A stretch of DNA of 64,000 nt from Oscillospiraceae bacterium (GCA_015068035.1 SVLI01000001.1:1-64000); one strand, 5' to 3'; positions 50,966 to 59,875 are shown, numbered from the stretch's first letter. Made by a program: numbers and translations. Notes: generated by a model from the sequence alone, not told the origin.

Positions 50966-51685
50966 CTATTCGCCCCGCAGCGCCGAAGTCTGCGCCGCCT
51001 GCTCTTCCGCCTTGCGGCGGTCGATCTCGCCGTGGAGATACGCCAGTGCGTCGGAAAGCCCGCCGAGCGTATCAATCAGCCCGGACTCGACCGCCTCCTC
51101 ACCGTAGACCACGCTGCCGACGTCGTTTGCCAGCTCCCCGGTGCGGGTCATATAGGCCGTGAACTGCTCGGCGCTGATGCGGGAATTGGCCGTGACGAAC
51201 TGCACGATGCGCTCCTGCACGCGCGCGAAGTAGTTATAGGTCTGCTGCACGCCGATCACAACGCCCGTCAGGCGCACGGGATGAATGGTCATTGAGGCGC
51301 TCGGCGCGATGAAGCTGCGGCGCGCGGACACCGCCAGCGGCACGCCGATGCTGTGCCCGCCGCCGAGGACGAGGCTGGCCGTCGGCTTTTTCATCCCCGC
51401 GATGAGCTCCGCGATGCCAAGCCCCGCTTCAATGTCACCGCCGACGGTGTTGAGCAAAATCAGCAGCCCCTCGATCTCGTCGGACTCCTCCACCGCCGCC
51501 AGCAGCGGCATCACGTGCTCATACTTGGTCGTCTTGCTCGTCTCGGGCAGAAGCTGATGCCCCTCGATCTGCCCGATCACGGTCAGGCAGTGGATGCTTC
51601 CCGCCGCCGAATGCGCAGTCACGCTGCCCATGTCGGTGATCTGTTCTTTCTGATAGAGCCCCTGCTCTTCAAATTCTCCGCACAT
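50966..51685 (-). CDS. ClpP-family (TepA-type) serine protease
   Basis: 239 residues from the ATG at 51685. ClpP/crotonase fold; LLILLNTVGGDIEAGLGIAELI, LGGGHSIGVPLAVSARRSFI (nucleophile Ser region) and MTIHPVRLTG (catalytic His) are typical of TepA/YmfB proteins linked to export and sporulation in Bacillus. The start sits directly after a terminator whose T run touches the ATG; an alternative start at 51631 (MGSVTAHS) is possible. Confidence 0.85.
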   Translation of the reverse strand: MCGEFEEQGLYQKEQITDMGSVTAHSAAGSIHCLTVIGQIEGHQLLPETSKTTKYEHVMPLLAAVEESDEIEGLLILLNTVGGDIEAGLGIAELIAGMKKPTASLVLGGGHSIGVPLAVSARRSFIAPSASMTIHPVRLTGVVIGVQQTYNYFARVQERIVQFVTANSRISAEQFTAYMTRTGELANDVGSVVYGEEAVESGLIDTLGGLSDALAYLHGEIDRRKAEEQAAQTSALRGE

Positions 51686-51724
51686 AAAAAAACACCCCCA
51701 AAGTGCAGTATGCACATTCGGGGG
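51686..51724 (-). terminator. Terminator after acpS, overlapping the TepA-type gene's ribosome site
   Basis: Stem of CCCCC (51695-51699)/GGGGG plus GTGCA/TGCAC with mismatches, then seven T (51686-51692) that abut the next ATG. The GGGGGTG that could act as ribosome site is inside the stem. Confidence 0.75.
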
Positions 51725-51743
51725 CCGCTTGATGCGTGATATT

Positions 51744-52145
51744 TTATTCTCTGCCGGATGCTTCGCTGCTGTCCTCCGCGCGTTCCGCAACGGCAAAGGC
51801 AATGGCGCAATCGGCCTCCCAGCTCAGGGAAAGGTGCACGCGCCGGACATGGACGCTTTCGGCATAATCCGCCATGCGCCCGTGCAGCGTCACGCAAGGC
51901 GCGCCGAATTCGTTTGAAAGGATCTCGATCTCATCCAGCCGCGCCCGGTCGGGATCCATGCGCAGCGCCTTGAACACGGCCTCCTTGCCGGCAAAGCGCG
52001 CGGCGAGGCGGCAATGCGGCTTTTCCTGCGCAAAAACCTGCGCGCGCTCGCGCTCCGTAAAACATTTGCGCACAAAAACATCGTCCGCATCCGGCGTGCC
52101 GAAGCGTTCGAGCTTCAAAATATCCGTTCCGATTCCGTGGATCAT
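51744..52145 (-). CDS. acpS: Holo-[acyl-carrier-protein] synthase
   Basis: 133 residues from the ATG at 52145 (GGGAGGGG upstream). Moves 4'-phosphopantetheine from CoA to ACP. GIGTDILKLERF (metal-binding Asp) and LAARFAGKEAVFKAL are the family signatures; C-terminal SWEADCAIAFAVAE completes the fold. The open frame continues upstream without coding features. Confidence 0.93.
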   Translation of the reverse strand: MIHGIGTDILKLERFGTPDADDVFVRKCFTERERAQVFAQEKPHCRLAARFAGKEAVFKALRMDPDRARLDEIEILSNEFGAPCVTLHGRMADYAESVHVRRVHLSLSWEADCAIAFAVAERAEDSSEASGRE

Positions 52146-52442
52146 CGCGATCCCCTCCCCATCCGTCCGGCGCAAAAACGCCTGCCTTTTCTGTCCATGT
52201 GCTTTTTTCCCGCGCGGCGTCAAAATGCGCGCCGCTTTTTCACCCGCGCAGCGAAAGCGCTTTTCTCCCGCGTCCGCTTCGCTCCGTGCGGCGTTCCCGC
52301 GGCGCTTCGCTCCCGTGTCCGCGAAAAGAAAATGCGTTTTCAGCGCAAAAAAGTTCTCCGCTCTTTCGCTCACGCTTCCCGCGCGGACGAAAAACACTTC
52401 CCGCATCTCTCCGCTTCCCGCGCGAAAAACTTCCCGATCAGC
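52146..52442. other. Gene-free GC-rich stretch
   Basis: About 300 bp between acpS and rplT with imperfect repeats of CTTCCCGCGCG and GCGAAAAGCG-like fragments, no supported gene and no consensus promoter I could find. Confidence 0.45.
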
Positions 52443-52470
52443 GAAAAAGGGGCGCGATTGCGCCCCTTTT
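52443..52470 (-). terminator. Terminator of infC-rpmI-rplT operon
   Basis: 11-bp perfect stem AAAAGGGGCGC / GCGCCCCTTTT, 10 bp after the rplT stop. Confidence 0.9.
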
Positions 52471-52480
52471 AACGGTTCAT

Positions 52481-52840
52481 TTACTTTGCCAGAGCGGCCT
52501 TGGCCGTCTCGACGAGCGCGGCGAAAGCGGCGGGCTCGTGGATGGCGGTCTCGCTGAGCATCTTGCGGTTCATCTCAACACCGGCGAGCTTCAGACCGTG
52601 CATGAAAGTGGAATAGTTCATGCCGTTGAGCTTGCAGGCGGCGCTGATACGGGTGATCCACAGCTGGCGGAAGTCGCGCTTTTTGCGCTTACGGCCGACG
52701 TAAGCATAGCGGCCGGACTTCATGAGCTGCTCGTTGGCCATCTTGAAGTGCTTGCTCTTGGCGCCCCAGTAGCCCTTGGCCAGGCCAAGAACCTTATTTC
52801 TTCTCTTGCGCGTCATCATCGCGCCTTTAACTCTTGCCAT
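52481..52840 (-). CDS. rplT: 50S ribosomal protein L20
   Basis: 119 residues, full length. [15 protein letters not shown]-type N-terminus ([19 protein letters not shown]) and [26 protein letters not shown]. Binds 23S rRNA early in assembly and, in Firmicutes, represses its own operon through a leader RNA. Confidence 0.97.
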   Translation of the reverse strand: MARVKGAMMTRKRRNKVLGLAKGYWGAKSKHFKMANEQLMKSGRYAYVGRKRKKRDFRQLWITRISAACKLNGMNYSTFMHGLKLAGVEMNRKMLSETAIHEPAAFAALVETAKAALAK

Positions 52841-52855
52841 TTCTCAAAGCCCTCC

Positions 52856-53059
52856 TTATTTGTACGGGATCATGCGCTTGACTGCGGACTCGTTGGTCTT
52901 ATCCGCGTAGGCCGCCTGACGAAGGCCTCTCTTGCGCTTGGTGGTTTTGCCGTGACCGTTGAGCAAATGGCTCTTAAAAGCGTGGGCACGCTTTACCTTG
53001 CCGCTCTTTGTGAGGTTGAACCTCTTCTTCGCACCGCTGTGCGTCTTGAGTTTGGGCAT
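52856..53059 (-). CDS. rpmI: 50S ribosomal protein L35
   Basis: 67 residues. Typical MPKLKTHSGAKKRFNLTKSG start and basic core HAFKSHLLNGHGKTTKRKR; ends MIPYK. Between infC and rplT, the standard order. Confidence 0.97.
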   Translation of the reverse strand: MPKLKTHSGAKKRFNLTKSGKVKRAHAFKSHLLNGHGKTTKRKRGLRQAAYADKTNESAVKRMIPYK

Positions 53060-53126
53060 GATCGTTTACTCCTTCCGATGTGCTGCAGCTGCTGCGCTTG
53101 CGCTTTGCAGCCGCTTCTTCGTTTCG

Positions 53127-53166
53127 TATTTACATGCGCGCAAAGTGCGCATCACATGCGTAAATT
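53127..53166 (-). promoter_or_regulatory. Hairpin between infC and rpmI
   Basis: ATTTAC and GCGCGCA pair with TGCGCAT and GTAAAT; the stem reaches into the infC stop codon. May serve as processing or control site. Confidence 0.5.
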
Positions 53167-53677
53167 ATTTGGCCTGGGTCTTCGGCGAGAGGAACATGGC
53201 CATGTTGCGCCCCTCCAGCTTGGGGTTTTTGTCCATCGTGGCAACCTCCGCGCAACCCTCCGCAAAGCGGGTGAGCAGCTCTTCGCCAAGGCGCGTGTGC
53301 GCCATCTGACGGCCGCGGAAACGCACGGTGACCTTCAGCCGATCGCCGTCCTGCAGAAACTTCACACCGCTGCGCAGCTTGGTGTTGAAGTCGTTGTCGC
53401 CGATACCGGGCGACATGCGGATTTCCTTGATCTCCACAACGTGCTGATTCTTTTTGGCTTCCTTCTCCCGCTTGGACTGCTCAAAGCGATACTTGCCGTA
53501 ATCCATGAGCTTGCACACAGGCGGCTTGGAATTGGGCGCGATCTTCACGAGGTCAAGGTCTCTCTCCACCGCGATGTCCATCGCAGCTTCGGTAGACATG
53601 ATGCCAAGCTGCTCGCCCGTCTCACTGATCAGGCGCACCTCCGCATCGCGGATCTCCTCGTTGATCTGATGATCCAT
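53165..53677 (-). CDS. infC: Translation initiation factor IF-3
   Basis: 170 residues as written from the ATG at 53677. IF3 N-domain (INEEIRDAEVRLI..MDYGKYRFEQSKREKE) and C-domain (EIKEIRMSPGIGDNDF, VTVRFRGRQMAHTRLG). The GGAGG at 53697-53701 is 19 nt from this ATG but only 10 nt from an in-frame ATC at 53684-53686. infC genes often start at such rare codons (AUU in E. coli), so the true start is probably the ATC, adding three residues. Confidence 0.95.
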   Translation of the reverse strand: MDHQINEEIRDAEVRLISETGEQLGIMSTEAAMDIAVERDLDLVKIAPNSKPPVCKLMDYGKYRFEQSKREKEAKKNQHVVEIKEIRMSPGIGDNDFNTKLRSGVKFLQDGDRLKVTVRFRGRQMAHTRLGEELLTRFAEGCAEVATMDKNPKLEGRNMAMFLSPKTQAK

Positions 53678-53700
53678 GTTTGCGATTGCCGAAACACCTC

Positions 53701-53859
53701 CTCAAAATAATCAAAAAACGCGAATGCCGACAAGCATCCGCGCACAGAAACCCGCCCCGGAAACGGGGTGAGAACAGGTCTGTATCAACCGGGACGCGCC
53801 CGAAGCGGTCCGGTGAGGACGGATGCCATCCGTTCTTCTTTGTTTTCTTAAGCGTAGAT
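53701..53859 (-). ncRNA. L20-type leader of the infC operon
   Basis: About 160-nt untranslated leader with several GC-rich hairpins (ACGGATGGCATCCGT; CACCCCGTTTCCGGGGCGGG) and an intrinsic attenuator at its end. Position and operon match the L20 leader of Firmicutes, where L20 binding promotes early termination. Family assignment is from context; the consensus was not aligned. Confidence 0.65.
53713..53742 (-). terminator. Attenuator in the infC leader
   Basis: Minus strand CGCGGATGC (53734-53742) pairs with GCATTCGCG (53719-53727; one G-T pair) and is followed by six T (53713-53718), 36 bp before the infC ATG. A terminator inside the leader. Confidence 0.75.
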
Positions 53860-53888
53860 ACTATAGCAGATCGTCTCTGTTCTGTCAA
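53860..53888 (-). promoter_or_regulatory. Sigma-A promoter of infC operon
   Basis: TTGACA (53883-53888), 17-bp spacer, TATAGT (53860-53865) on the minus strand. Confidence 0.9.
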
Positions 53889-53909
53889 GGACTTTTTTGC
53901 CAAATCCGC

Positions 53910-53939
53910 TTGCTATGTCGGACAGAATGCTGGTATACT
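53910..53939 (+). promoter_or_regulatory. Sigma-A promoter of the flavoprotein pair
   Basis: TTGCTA (53910-53915), 18-bp spacer, TATACT (53934-53939), back-to-back with the infC promoter. Confidence 0.65.
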
Positions 53940-53980
53940 GCATACATATGATTTTATCCGCAATATCGGGGTGATATTCC

Positions 53981-55186
53981 ATGCAAATTGCAGTGATCGG
54001 CGGCGGCGCCTCCGGCCTGATGGCGGCGCTTACGGCCGCGCGGGGCGGACATGCCGTCACGCTCTATGAGCGGCAGGCCCGCGTGGGGCGCAAGCTTCTC
54101 TCCACCGGCAACGGCCGCTGCAACCTCTCCAACACCGGCTTGGGCAAAGAGAACTATCACGGCGCGCAGCGGGATTTTGTCCTGCCCGCGCTGGAGGCCT
54201 TCCCCGTCAGCGAAACGCTGGATTTCTTCCGCTCGCTCGGTCTGCTTACGGTGACGGAGCCCTCCGGCCGCGTCTATCCGCGCTCCGACCAGGCGGGCAG
54301 CGTTGTGGATGTGCTGCGCTTTGCCGTGCAGGCGGCGGGCGCACAGACGCGCGCGGGCGAGGAGGTGCTCGCCCTGCACCGGCAGGGCGGCGGCTTTCTT
54401 GTGGAAACCGCGTCGGGCAGAGAATATTTTGACCGCGTGATCGTCTGCTGCGGCGGGCTGGCGGGGGAAAAGCTCGGCGGAACGAAAAGCGGCTACACGC
54501 TGCTCGCTTCGCTCGGCCACAGCCGCACAAAGCTCTTCCCCTCCCTCGTGCAGCTGAAAACGGAAAACACCTTCGTCCGCTCGCTCAAGGGCGTGCGCTC
54601 CGACGCGGAGGTGACGCTGCTGCAAAACGGCAAAGCCGTCGCGCGCAGCGCGGGCGAGGTGCAGTTCACGGACTACGGCGCCTCCGGCCCCGCGGTGTTT
54701 GAAATTTCGCGCGAGGCCTCCGTGCGCGGCGGCAAGGAGCTGCTTTTGCAGCTGGATCTGCTGCGCGGCGTTTCGGAAGACGATCTCACGGCGCTGCTCC
54801 GCGCGCGCTGCCGCGATTTTCCGGATTTGACCACGGACGACCTGCTCACGGGCATCTTGCACAACCGCCTCGGCCGCACCGTGATCCGCGCGGCGGGCTT
54901 CGCGCTTACCGATGCGCTCAGCGCGCTGGATGAGAAAACGCTGCGCGACATCGCCCGCACCGTCAAGTGCTTTACGCTGCCCGTTTTGGGCACGCTGGGC
55001 TTTGACAGCGCGCAGGTCACCTGCGGCGGCATCTCCACGGCGGAATTCAAGCCCGAAACGCTGGAAAGCCGCCTCGTGCCCGGGCTCTACGCCGCGGGAG
55101 AGGTTTTGGATGTGGACGGCGACTGCGGCGGCTATAACCTCCAGTGGGCCTGGGCGAGCGGACGCCTCGCCGGGAGGCTGCTGTGA
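53981..55186 (+). CDS. HI0933/YhiN-family FAD-dependent oxidoreductase
   Basis: 401 residues. FAD-binding GGGASGLMAAL near the start, RVGRKLLSTGNGRCNLSN and the C-terminal GLYAAGEVLDVDGDCGGYNLQWAWASG are signatures of the family (pfam HI0933). Flavoproteins of unknown reaction. Overlaps the next flavoprotein gene by 4 bp (GTGA). Confidence 0.9.
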   Translation: MQIAVIGGGASGLMAALTAARGGHAVTLYERQARVGRKLLSTGNGRCNLSNTGLGKENYHGAQRDFVLPALEAFPVSETLDFFRSLGLLTVTEPSGRVYPRSDQAGSVVDVLRFAVQAAGAQTRAGEEVLALHRQGGGFLVETASGREYFDRVIVCCGGLAGEKLGGTKSGYTLLASLGHSRTKLFPSLVQLKTENTFVRSLKGVRSDAEVTLLQNGKAVARSAGEVQFTDYGASGPAVFEISREASVRGGKELLLQLDLLRGVSEDDLTALLRARCRDFPDLTTDDLLTGILHNRLGRTVIRAAGFALTDALSALDEKTLRDIARTVKCFTLPVLGTLGFDSAQVTCGGISTAEFKPETLESRLVPGLYAAGEVLDVDGDCGGYNLQWAWASGRLAGRLL

Positions 55187-56772
55187 TCCGCCTGCGTGAC
55201 CTCCGGCTGGCGCCCGGAGAGGACGAAACGAAGCTCCGCGCCCTTGCCGCGCGCGCACTCGGCATCAAGGCGGAGACGATTGAGGAAATCAAAATCCTGC
55301 GCAAATCCCTCGACGCGCGGCGCAAGTCGGACATCCATTGGATCTATACCGTCGCCGTCTCGGTGGAAAACGAGGACAAAGCCCTGTTGCGCGCCAAAAA
55401 CAAAAACGCGGATGCTTACCTTCCGCCCGTCTATACCATCCCGCGCTGCAAAGCGGAAAGCCGCCCCGTGGTGGTCGGCTTCGGCCCGGCGGGGATGTTC
55501 GCCTCGCTCGTGCTGGCAAAGGCGGGGCTTCGCCCCATCGTGCTCGAGCGCGGCCGCGATGTGGACACGCGCACGGCGGATGTCCACCGTTTCTGGGCAG
55601 GCGGAGCGCTCGACGAGCGCTCCAATGTCCAGTTCGGCGAGGGCGGCGCGGGCACTTTTTCCGACGGCAAGCTCAACACCGGCACGCACGATGTGCGCAT
55701 CGCCTGGGTGCTCAGGCAGTTTCACGCCTTCGGCGCGCCGGAGGCCGTCACTTACGACGCCAAACCCCATGTCGGCACGGATGTGCTCGCCGATGTGGTG
55801 AAAAATCTGCGAGGCGAAGTGCTCGCGCTCGGCGGCGAGCTGCGCTTTTGCCACCAGCTCACGGGGCTGCAGAGCGAAAACGGGCGTCTGACGGGCGCTT
55901 ACGTCTCCGCGCCGGAGGGCGAATATCTCCTGCCCTGCTCGGAGCTGCTGCTCGCGCCCGGCCACTCCGCGCGCGATACCTTTGAAATGCTGCTGCAAAG
56001 CGGCGTGCCGATGGAGCGAAAGCCCTTTTCTATGGGCGTGCGCATTGAGCATCTGCAGAAAAGCATCGGCGAAGCGCAGTACGGAGAAAGTTATGTAAAC
56101 CTCCCGCCCGCGGACTATAAACTCAACTGCCGCCTGCCGGACGGCGAGAGCGCCTACACCTTCTGCATGTGTCCGGGCGGCACGGTTGTGGCCGCGGCGA
56201 GCGAGGCGGGCGGCCTTGTCACCAACGGCATGAGTCAGTCGCGGCGCGACGGGGAAAACGCCAACGCCGCCGTGCTCGTCACCCTGTATCCGGAGGATTT
56301 CCCCGGCGGGGGCACGCTCGCGGGCATGCATTGGCAGCGCGAGATTGAGCAGCGCTGCTTCGCCTGCGGCGGCGGGAATTATCTTGCCCCCGCGCAGACG
56401 GTGGGCGATTTCCTTGCCGGGCGCAAAAGTACAGGCGCGGGCAGCGTCCTGCCGAGCTACCGCCCCGGCGTTATCTGGTGCGATCTGCATGAGGTGCTGC
56501 CGGAAAAGCTCACGGGCGTACTTGAACGCGCGCTGCCGGAGCTTGGGAAGAAGCTGCGCGGTTTTGACGCGCCGGACGCGGTGCTCACAGCGCCCGAAAC
56601 GCGCTCGTCCTCCCCCGTGCGCATCTGCCGCGACGAGACGCGCCAGTCCGCGCTGCGCGGGCTCTATCCCTGTGGCGAGGGTGCGGGCTATGCCGGCGGC
56701 ATCACCTCCGCCGCGGTGGACGGCATCCGCTGCGCCGAGGCGATTCTGGAAAAATACATTGTCTCGGAATAA
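55183..56772 (+). CDS. FAD-dependent dehydrogenase (COG2509 type)
   Basis: 529 residues from GTG at 55183 (GGGAGG upstream). N-terminal alpha/beta domain (1-85), then FAD motif VVVGFGPAGMFASLVLAKAG, GEGGAGTFSDGKLNTG, FCMCPGGTVVAAASE, and C-terminal GLYPCGEGAGYAGGI. Family reaction unknown; commonly placed next to HI0933-type proteins as here. Translational coupling suggests a shared job. Confidence 0.9.
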   Translation: MIRLRDLRLAPGEDETKLRALAARALGIKAETIEEIKILRKSLDARRKSDIHWIYTVAVSVENEDKALLRAKNKNADAYLPPVYTIPRCKAESRPVVVGFGPAGMFASLVLAKAGLRPIVLERGRDVDTRTADVHRFWAGGALDERSNVQFGEGGAGTFSDGKLNTGTHDVRIAWVLRQFHAFGAPEAVTYDAKPHVGTDVLADVVKNLRGEVLALGGELRFCHQLTGLQSENGRLTGAYVSAPEGEYLLPCSELLLAPGHSARDTFEMLLQSGVPMERKPFSMGVRIEHLQKSIGEAQYGESYVNLPPADYKLNCRLPDGESAYTFCMCPGGTVVAAASEAGGLVTNGMSQSRRDGENANAAVLVTLYPEDFPGGGTLAGMHWQREIEQRCFACGGGNYLAPAQTVGDFLAGRKSTGAGSVLPSYRPGVIWCDLHEVLPEKLTGVLERALPELGKKLRGFDAPDAVLTAPETRSSSPVRICRDETRQSALRGLYPCGEGAGYAGGITSAAVDGIRCAEAILEKYIVSE

Positions 56773-56786
56773 AAAGGGAAAAACCA

Positions 56787-56826
56787 AACCCCCGATCTGC
56801 GCAGAATGCGCAGGTCGGGGGTTTTC
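56787..56826 (+). terminator. Terminator of the flavoprotein pair
   Basis: Stem AACCCCCGATCTGCGCA / TGCGCAGGTCGGGGGTT (one mismatch) followed by TTTT. Confidence 0.9.
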
Positions 56827-56872
56827 TGCTTACTCTATTTCATTCACGCGCGCACAAAAGGCCGCAGCGGGC

Positions 56873-57205
56873 TTATTCCCAGCTTTTCCAAACCTCCGGC
56901 GCGTAGCCGACGGTGGCCTGCCTGCCGTTGCGCACGATGGGCGTTTTGATGAGCCGCGGGTCCTCAAAGAGCTTATCTAACTTATCCGCGTCGTAGGCGA
57001 GATAGGCCAGCACTTCCGCGCCGGGCGCCAGCTCGTCGATCAGCGCAGAGAGTCCCACCGCGTTTTTCACGCTCGTGAGCTCGCCGCGGCTCATGCCGTA
57101 GCGCACGAGGTCGATATACTGATATTTGATGCGGCGTTCCTTGAAGTAACGCTCGGCCTTTTTCGTGTCAAAGCACTTGCTTTTGCCGAAAATCTGAATG
57201 TTCAT
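56873..57205 (-). CDS. ArsC/Spx-family protein
   Basis: 110 residues. Thioredoxin-fold protein with single cysteine in KSKCFDTKKAERYFKER, and the family TPIVRNGRQATVGYAPEVW end. Spx proteins have CxxC and bind RNA polymerase; here the second Cys is missing (CFDT), so it is closer to the uncharacterised ArsC-like YffB/ArsC group. It lies 25 bp behind the RNase J gene. Confidence 0.85.
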   Translation of the reverse strand: MNIQIFGKSKCFDTKKAERYFKERRIKYQYIDLVRYGMSRGELTSVKNAVGLSALIDELAPGAEVLAYLAYDADKLDKLFEDPRLIKTPIVRNGRQATVGYAPEVWKSWE

Positions 57206-57230
57206 CGCCCTTTATCCTTTCTCAGTCCGC

Positions 57231-58895
57231 TCAGATCTCCGTAATGACGGGCAGAATCATCGGGCTGCGCTTCGTCGTGCGGTAGATATAGCCGGAGAGG
57301 TTCGACTTGACCTTGCCCTTGATGCTCGCCCAGTCGGTAATGCGGTGATTGCGGCAGCTGTCAATGCTCTCCATCACAACGCGGCGCATCTCCGCCAGCA
57401 GATCTTCGGATTCCTTCACATACACAAACCCGCGCGTGATAATATCCGGCACGGAGATGAGGCTGCCGTCCTCGCTCGAGAGCGCCATAACCACAACGAT
57501 CATGCCCTCATCGGCCAGGTGCTGCCGGTCGCGCAGCACAACGCTGCCCACCTCGCCCACGCCGGAGCCATCCACAAGAATCTGTCCGCAGGGCACGCGC
57601 GCGCCGAGCTTGATGCTCTTCGCGCCGATTTCCACAACGCGGCCCGTCTCCGTCACGACGACGTTGCGCGGCGCAACGCCCATGCTCTTGGCCAGCTCCG
57701 CGTGGCGCTGCAGATGCCGCTGCTCGCCGTGCACGGGGATAAAATACTTCGGCTTGGTCAGCGCGAGCATCATTTTCAGCTCTTCCTGACAGGCGTGGCC
57801 GGAAACGTGCAGATTGCTCAGCCGGTCATAGATGACCTCCGCGCCCTTGAAAAACAGCTCGTTGATGACGCGGCTGATCGTGGTTTCGTTGCCGGGGATG
57901 GCGCTTGCGGAGATGATCACGCGGTCGCCCGCGTCGATCTCCACCTGCCGGTGGCCGGAGAAGGCCATGCGGTAGAGCGCGGACATATTCTCGCCCTGCG
58001 AGCCGGTCGTGATGATCACAACGTCCTTTTTCGGCTGCCCCTTGATCTGATTCATGTCCATGAGCACGCCGTCCGGAATGTTCAGATAGCCCAGCTCCCG
58101 CGAAACGCGGATGACGTTTTCCATGCTGCGCCCGGTGATGCCAACCTTGCGCTTGTAGCGCGCAGCGCAGTTGATGATCTGCTGAATGCGGTGGACGTTG
58201 GAGGCGAAGGTCGTGACGATGATGCGCTTGTCGCAGCCCTTGAAAAGCTGGTCAAAGCGGTCGCCGACGACGCTCTCGCTGTCGCTGTGCCCCGGGCGCT
58301 CCACATTCGTGGAGTCCGCCAGAAGCGCCAGAACGCCCTGCTTGCCCAGCGCGCCGAGGCGCGCAAGGTCAATCATCTCGCCCTGAATGGGCGTGACATC
58401 AATCTTAAAGTCACCCGTCTGGATGACGACGCCCAGCGGCGTCGTGATCGCAAGGGCAACCGCGTCGGGGATGGAGTGGTTGACATGGATGAGCTCCACA
58501 TCGAAGCAGCCGGCGCGGAAATGCTCGCCCGCCTCCAGCGTGATGAGCGTGCTCTTTTCCAGCAGCTTGTGCTCGGCAAGCTTCAGCTCCGCGAGCGCAA
58601 CCGTCAGGCGCGTTGCATAAACCGGCACCTTGCAATCCAGCGCCTCGAGCACATAGGGCAGCGCGCCGATGTGATCCTCGTGTCCGTGCGTGAGCACGAT
58701 CGCGCGCAGCTTTTTGCGGTTGCTCACCAGCCAGCTCACATCCGGGATGACGGAGTCGATGCCGTACATCTCATCATCCGGAAAGCCCATGCCGCAGTCG
58801 ACGATCAGAATGTCGTTGCCGTATTCGTAACAATACAAATTCTTGCCGATCTCGTTGAGACCGCCAAGCGCGTAAATTTTCAGTTTGGATGCCAT
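57231..58895 (-). CDS. rnj: Ribonuclease J
   Basis: 554 residues from the ATG at 58895 (AAGGAG upstream). Metallo-beta-lactamase core with LTHGHEDHIGALPY (70-81), HVNHSIPDA, TGDFK, beta-CASP domain (ADSTNVERPGHS, TTGSQGE, SASAIPGNE, HVSGHA), and a C-terminal domain. A 5'-to-3' exo- and endoribonuclease in mRNA decay and rRNA maturation. Confidence 0.95.
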   Translation of the reverse strand: MASKLKIYALGGLNEIGKNLYCYEYGNDILIVDCGMGFPDDEMYGIDSVIPDVSWLVSNRKKLRAIVLTHGHEDHIGALPYVLEALDCKVPVYATRLTVALAELKLAEHKLLEKSTLITLEAGEHFRAGCFDVELIHVNHSIPDAVALAITTPLGVVIQTGDFKIDVTPIQGEMIDLARLGALGKQGVLALLADSTNVERPGHSDSESVVGDRFDQLFKGCDKRIIVTTFASNVHRIQQIINCAARYKRKVGITGRSMENVIRVSRELGYLNIPDGVLMDMNQIKGQPKKDVVIITTGSQGENMSALYRMAFSGHRQVEIDAGDRVIISASAIPGNETTISRVINELFFKGAEVIYDRLSNLHVSGHACQEELKMMLALTKPKYFIPVHGEQRHLQRHAELAKSMGVAPRNVVVTETGRVVEIGAKSIKLGARVPCGQILVDGSGVGEVGSVVLRDRQHLADEGMIVVVMALSSEDGSLISVPDIITRGFVYVKESEDLLAEMRRVVMESIDSCRNHRITDWASIKGKVKSNLSGYIYRTTKRSPMILPVITEI

Positions 58896-59262
58896 AAAAA
58901 GTGTTCTCCTTATATCGTAAAAAATCGGTGTATGTAGCCGGACGCACAGGAAAAGTATTTCCAATCTCAAACTTTGCTAAACGCACAGCGTCCGGAAAAA
59001 GCGAAGGGGATTTTCCCGCCCTTCGCCCCATACCAAGCATCCATCAAAAGCGAAAAAGCAAAGGCGTCGGGGTTTTGTCGCAAGCCAAGCGGCAAAACGC
59101 CGCGGCGCGCGATGGCAGGCAGAACACCGAAATGCCGGCACAGCGCGCGGCGGCAGACAGGGCAGTTTTTTCCGCTGCCGTGCTGCATAAGGGCAGATGA
59201 CAGAAATGCGCTTGCGTCCGTTGCCCCCAACCGACCTTATTATAATTATGGATGCTTCGGTA
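58896..59262. other. Gene-free stretch between recR and the RNase J gene
   Basis: 367 bp. A TATAAT (59239-59244, minus) with a poor -35 (TTTAAT) could drive rnj. Two hairpins (GCGAAGGGG/CCGCCCTTCGC near 58998; GTTTTGTCGC/GCGGCAAAAC near 59072) lie in the leader. No gene supported. Confidence 0.45.
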
Positions 59263-59865
59263 TTAAATCTCTCTTCTCCCCTCGAGGGCGCGCAGAAGCG
59301 TTGCCTCGTCGGCAAATTCAAGATTGCTGCCCACGGGGATGCCGTAGGCCAGGCGCGTGACCTTCACCCCAAAGGGCTTGAGCAGGCGCGAGATGTACAT
59401 GGCGGTCGCGTCACCCTCCGTGTCGGGGTTGGTGGCCATGATGATCTCCTTTACGCTGCCGTCCTGCAAGCGGCTGAGCAGCTCGGAGATGCGCAGATCG
59501 TCCGGGCCGATGCGGTTCATGGGCGAAAGCACGCCGTGCAGCACATGATACACGCCGTTATACTCCCGGCTGCGCTCGATGGACAGCACATCGCGCGGCT
59601 CGGCCACAACGCAGATGACGCTCTTGTCCCGCCGGTCACCCGCGCAGATGGGGCAAAGCTCGCTGTCCGTCAGGTTCTGACACACCGGGCAGGTGTGCAC
59701 ATTCTCCCGCGCGTCCAGAATCGCGCGGGCAAAGCTCTCCGCGCCGCCCTCGGGCATGGACAGCACATGGAAAGCCAGCCGCTGCGCGCTTTTCTTGCCG
59801 ATGCCCGGCAGCGCAGCGAAGCTGTCGATCAGGTTTTCAAGGGAGGGCGGGAAAAACGAATTCAT
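59263..59865 (-). CDS. recR: Recombination protein RecR
   Basis: 200 residues from the ATG at 59865 (AAGGAG upstream). Helix-hairpin-helix GIGKKSAQRLAFHVL, zinc finger CPVC..CPIC, TOPRIM VVAEPRDVLSIE, and RLAYGIPVGSNLEFAD. Works with RecO/RecF in gap repair. It is behind rpe by 10 bp, not with dnaX-yaaK as in Bacillus. Confidence 0.96.
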   Translation of the reverse strand: MNSFFPPSLENLIDSFAALPGIGKKSAQRLAFHVLSMPEGGAESFARAILDARENVHTCPVCQNLTDSELCPICAGDRRDKSVICVVAEPRDVLSIERSREYNGVYHVLHGVLSPMNRIGPDDLRISELLSRLQDGSVKEIIMATNPDTEGDATAMYISRLLKPFGVKVTRLAYGIPVGSNLEFADEATLLRALEGRREI

Positions 59866-59875
59866 GGCGCGCTCC

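Noticed and set aside
53954-56787. Two long frames (434 and 551 codons) antisense to the flavoprotein genes
   Set aside because: Shadow frames of GC-rich genes; low-complexity Ala/Arg/His composition and no start signals.
57198-58937. 579-codon frame antisense to RNase J
   Set aside because: Shadow of the RNase J gene, whose motifs are unmistakable.
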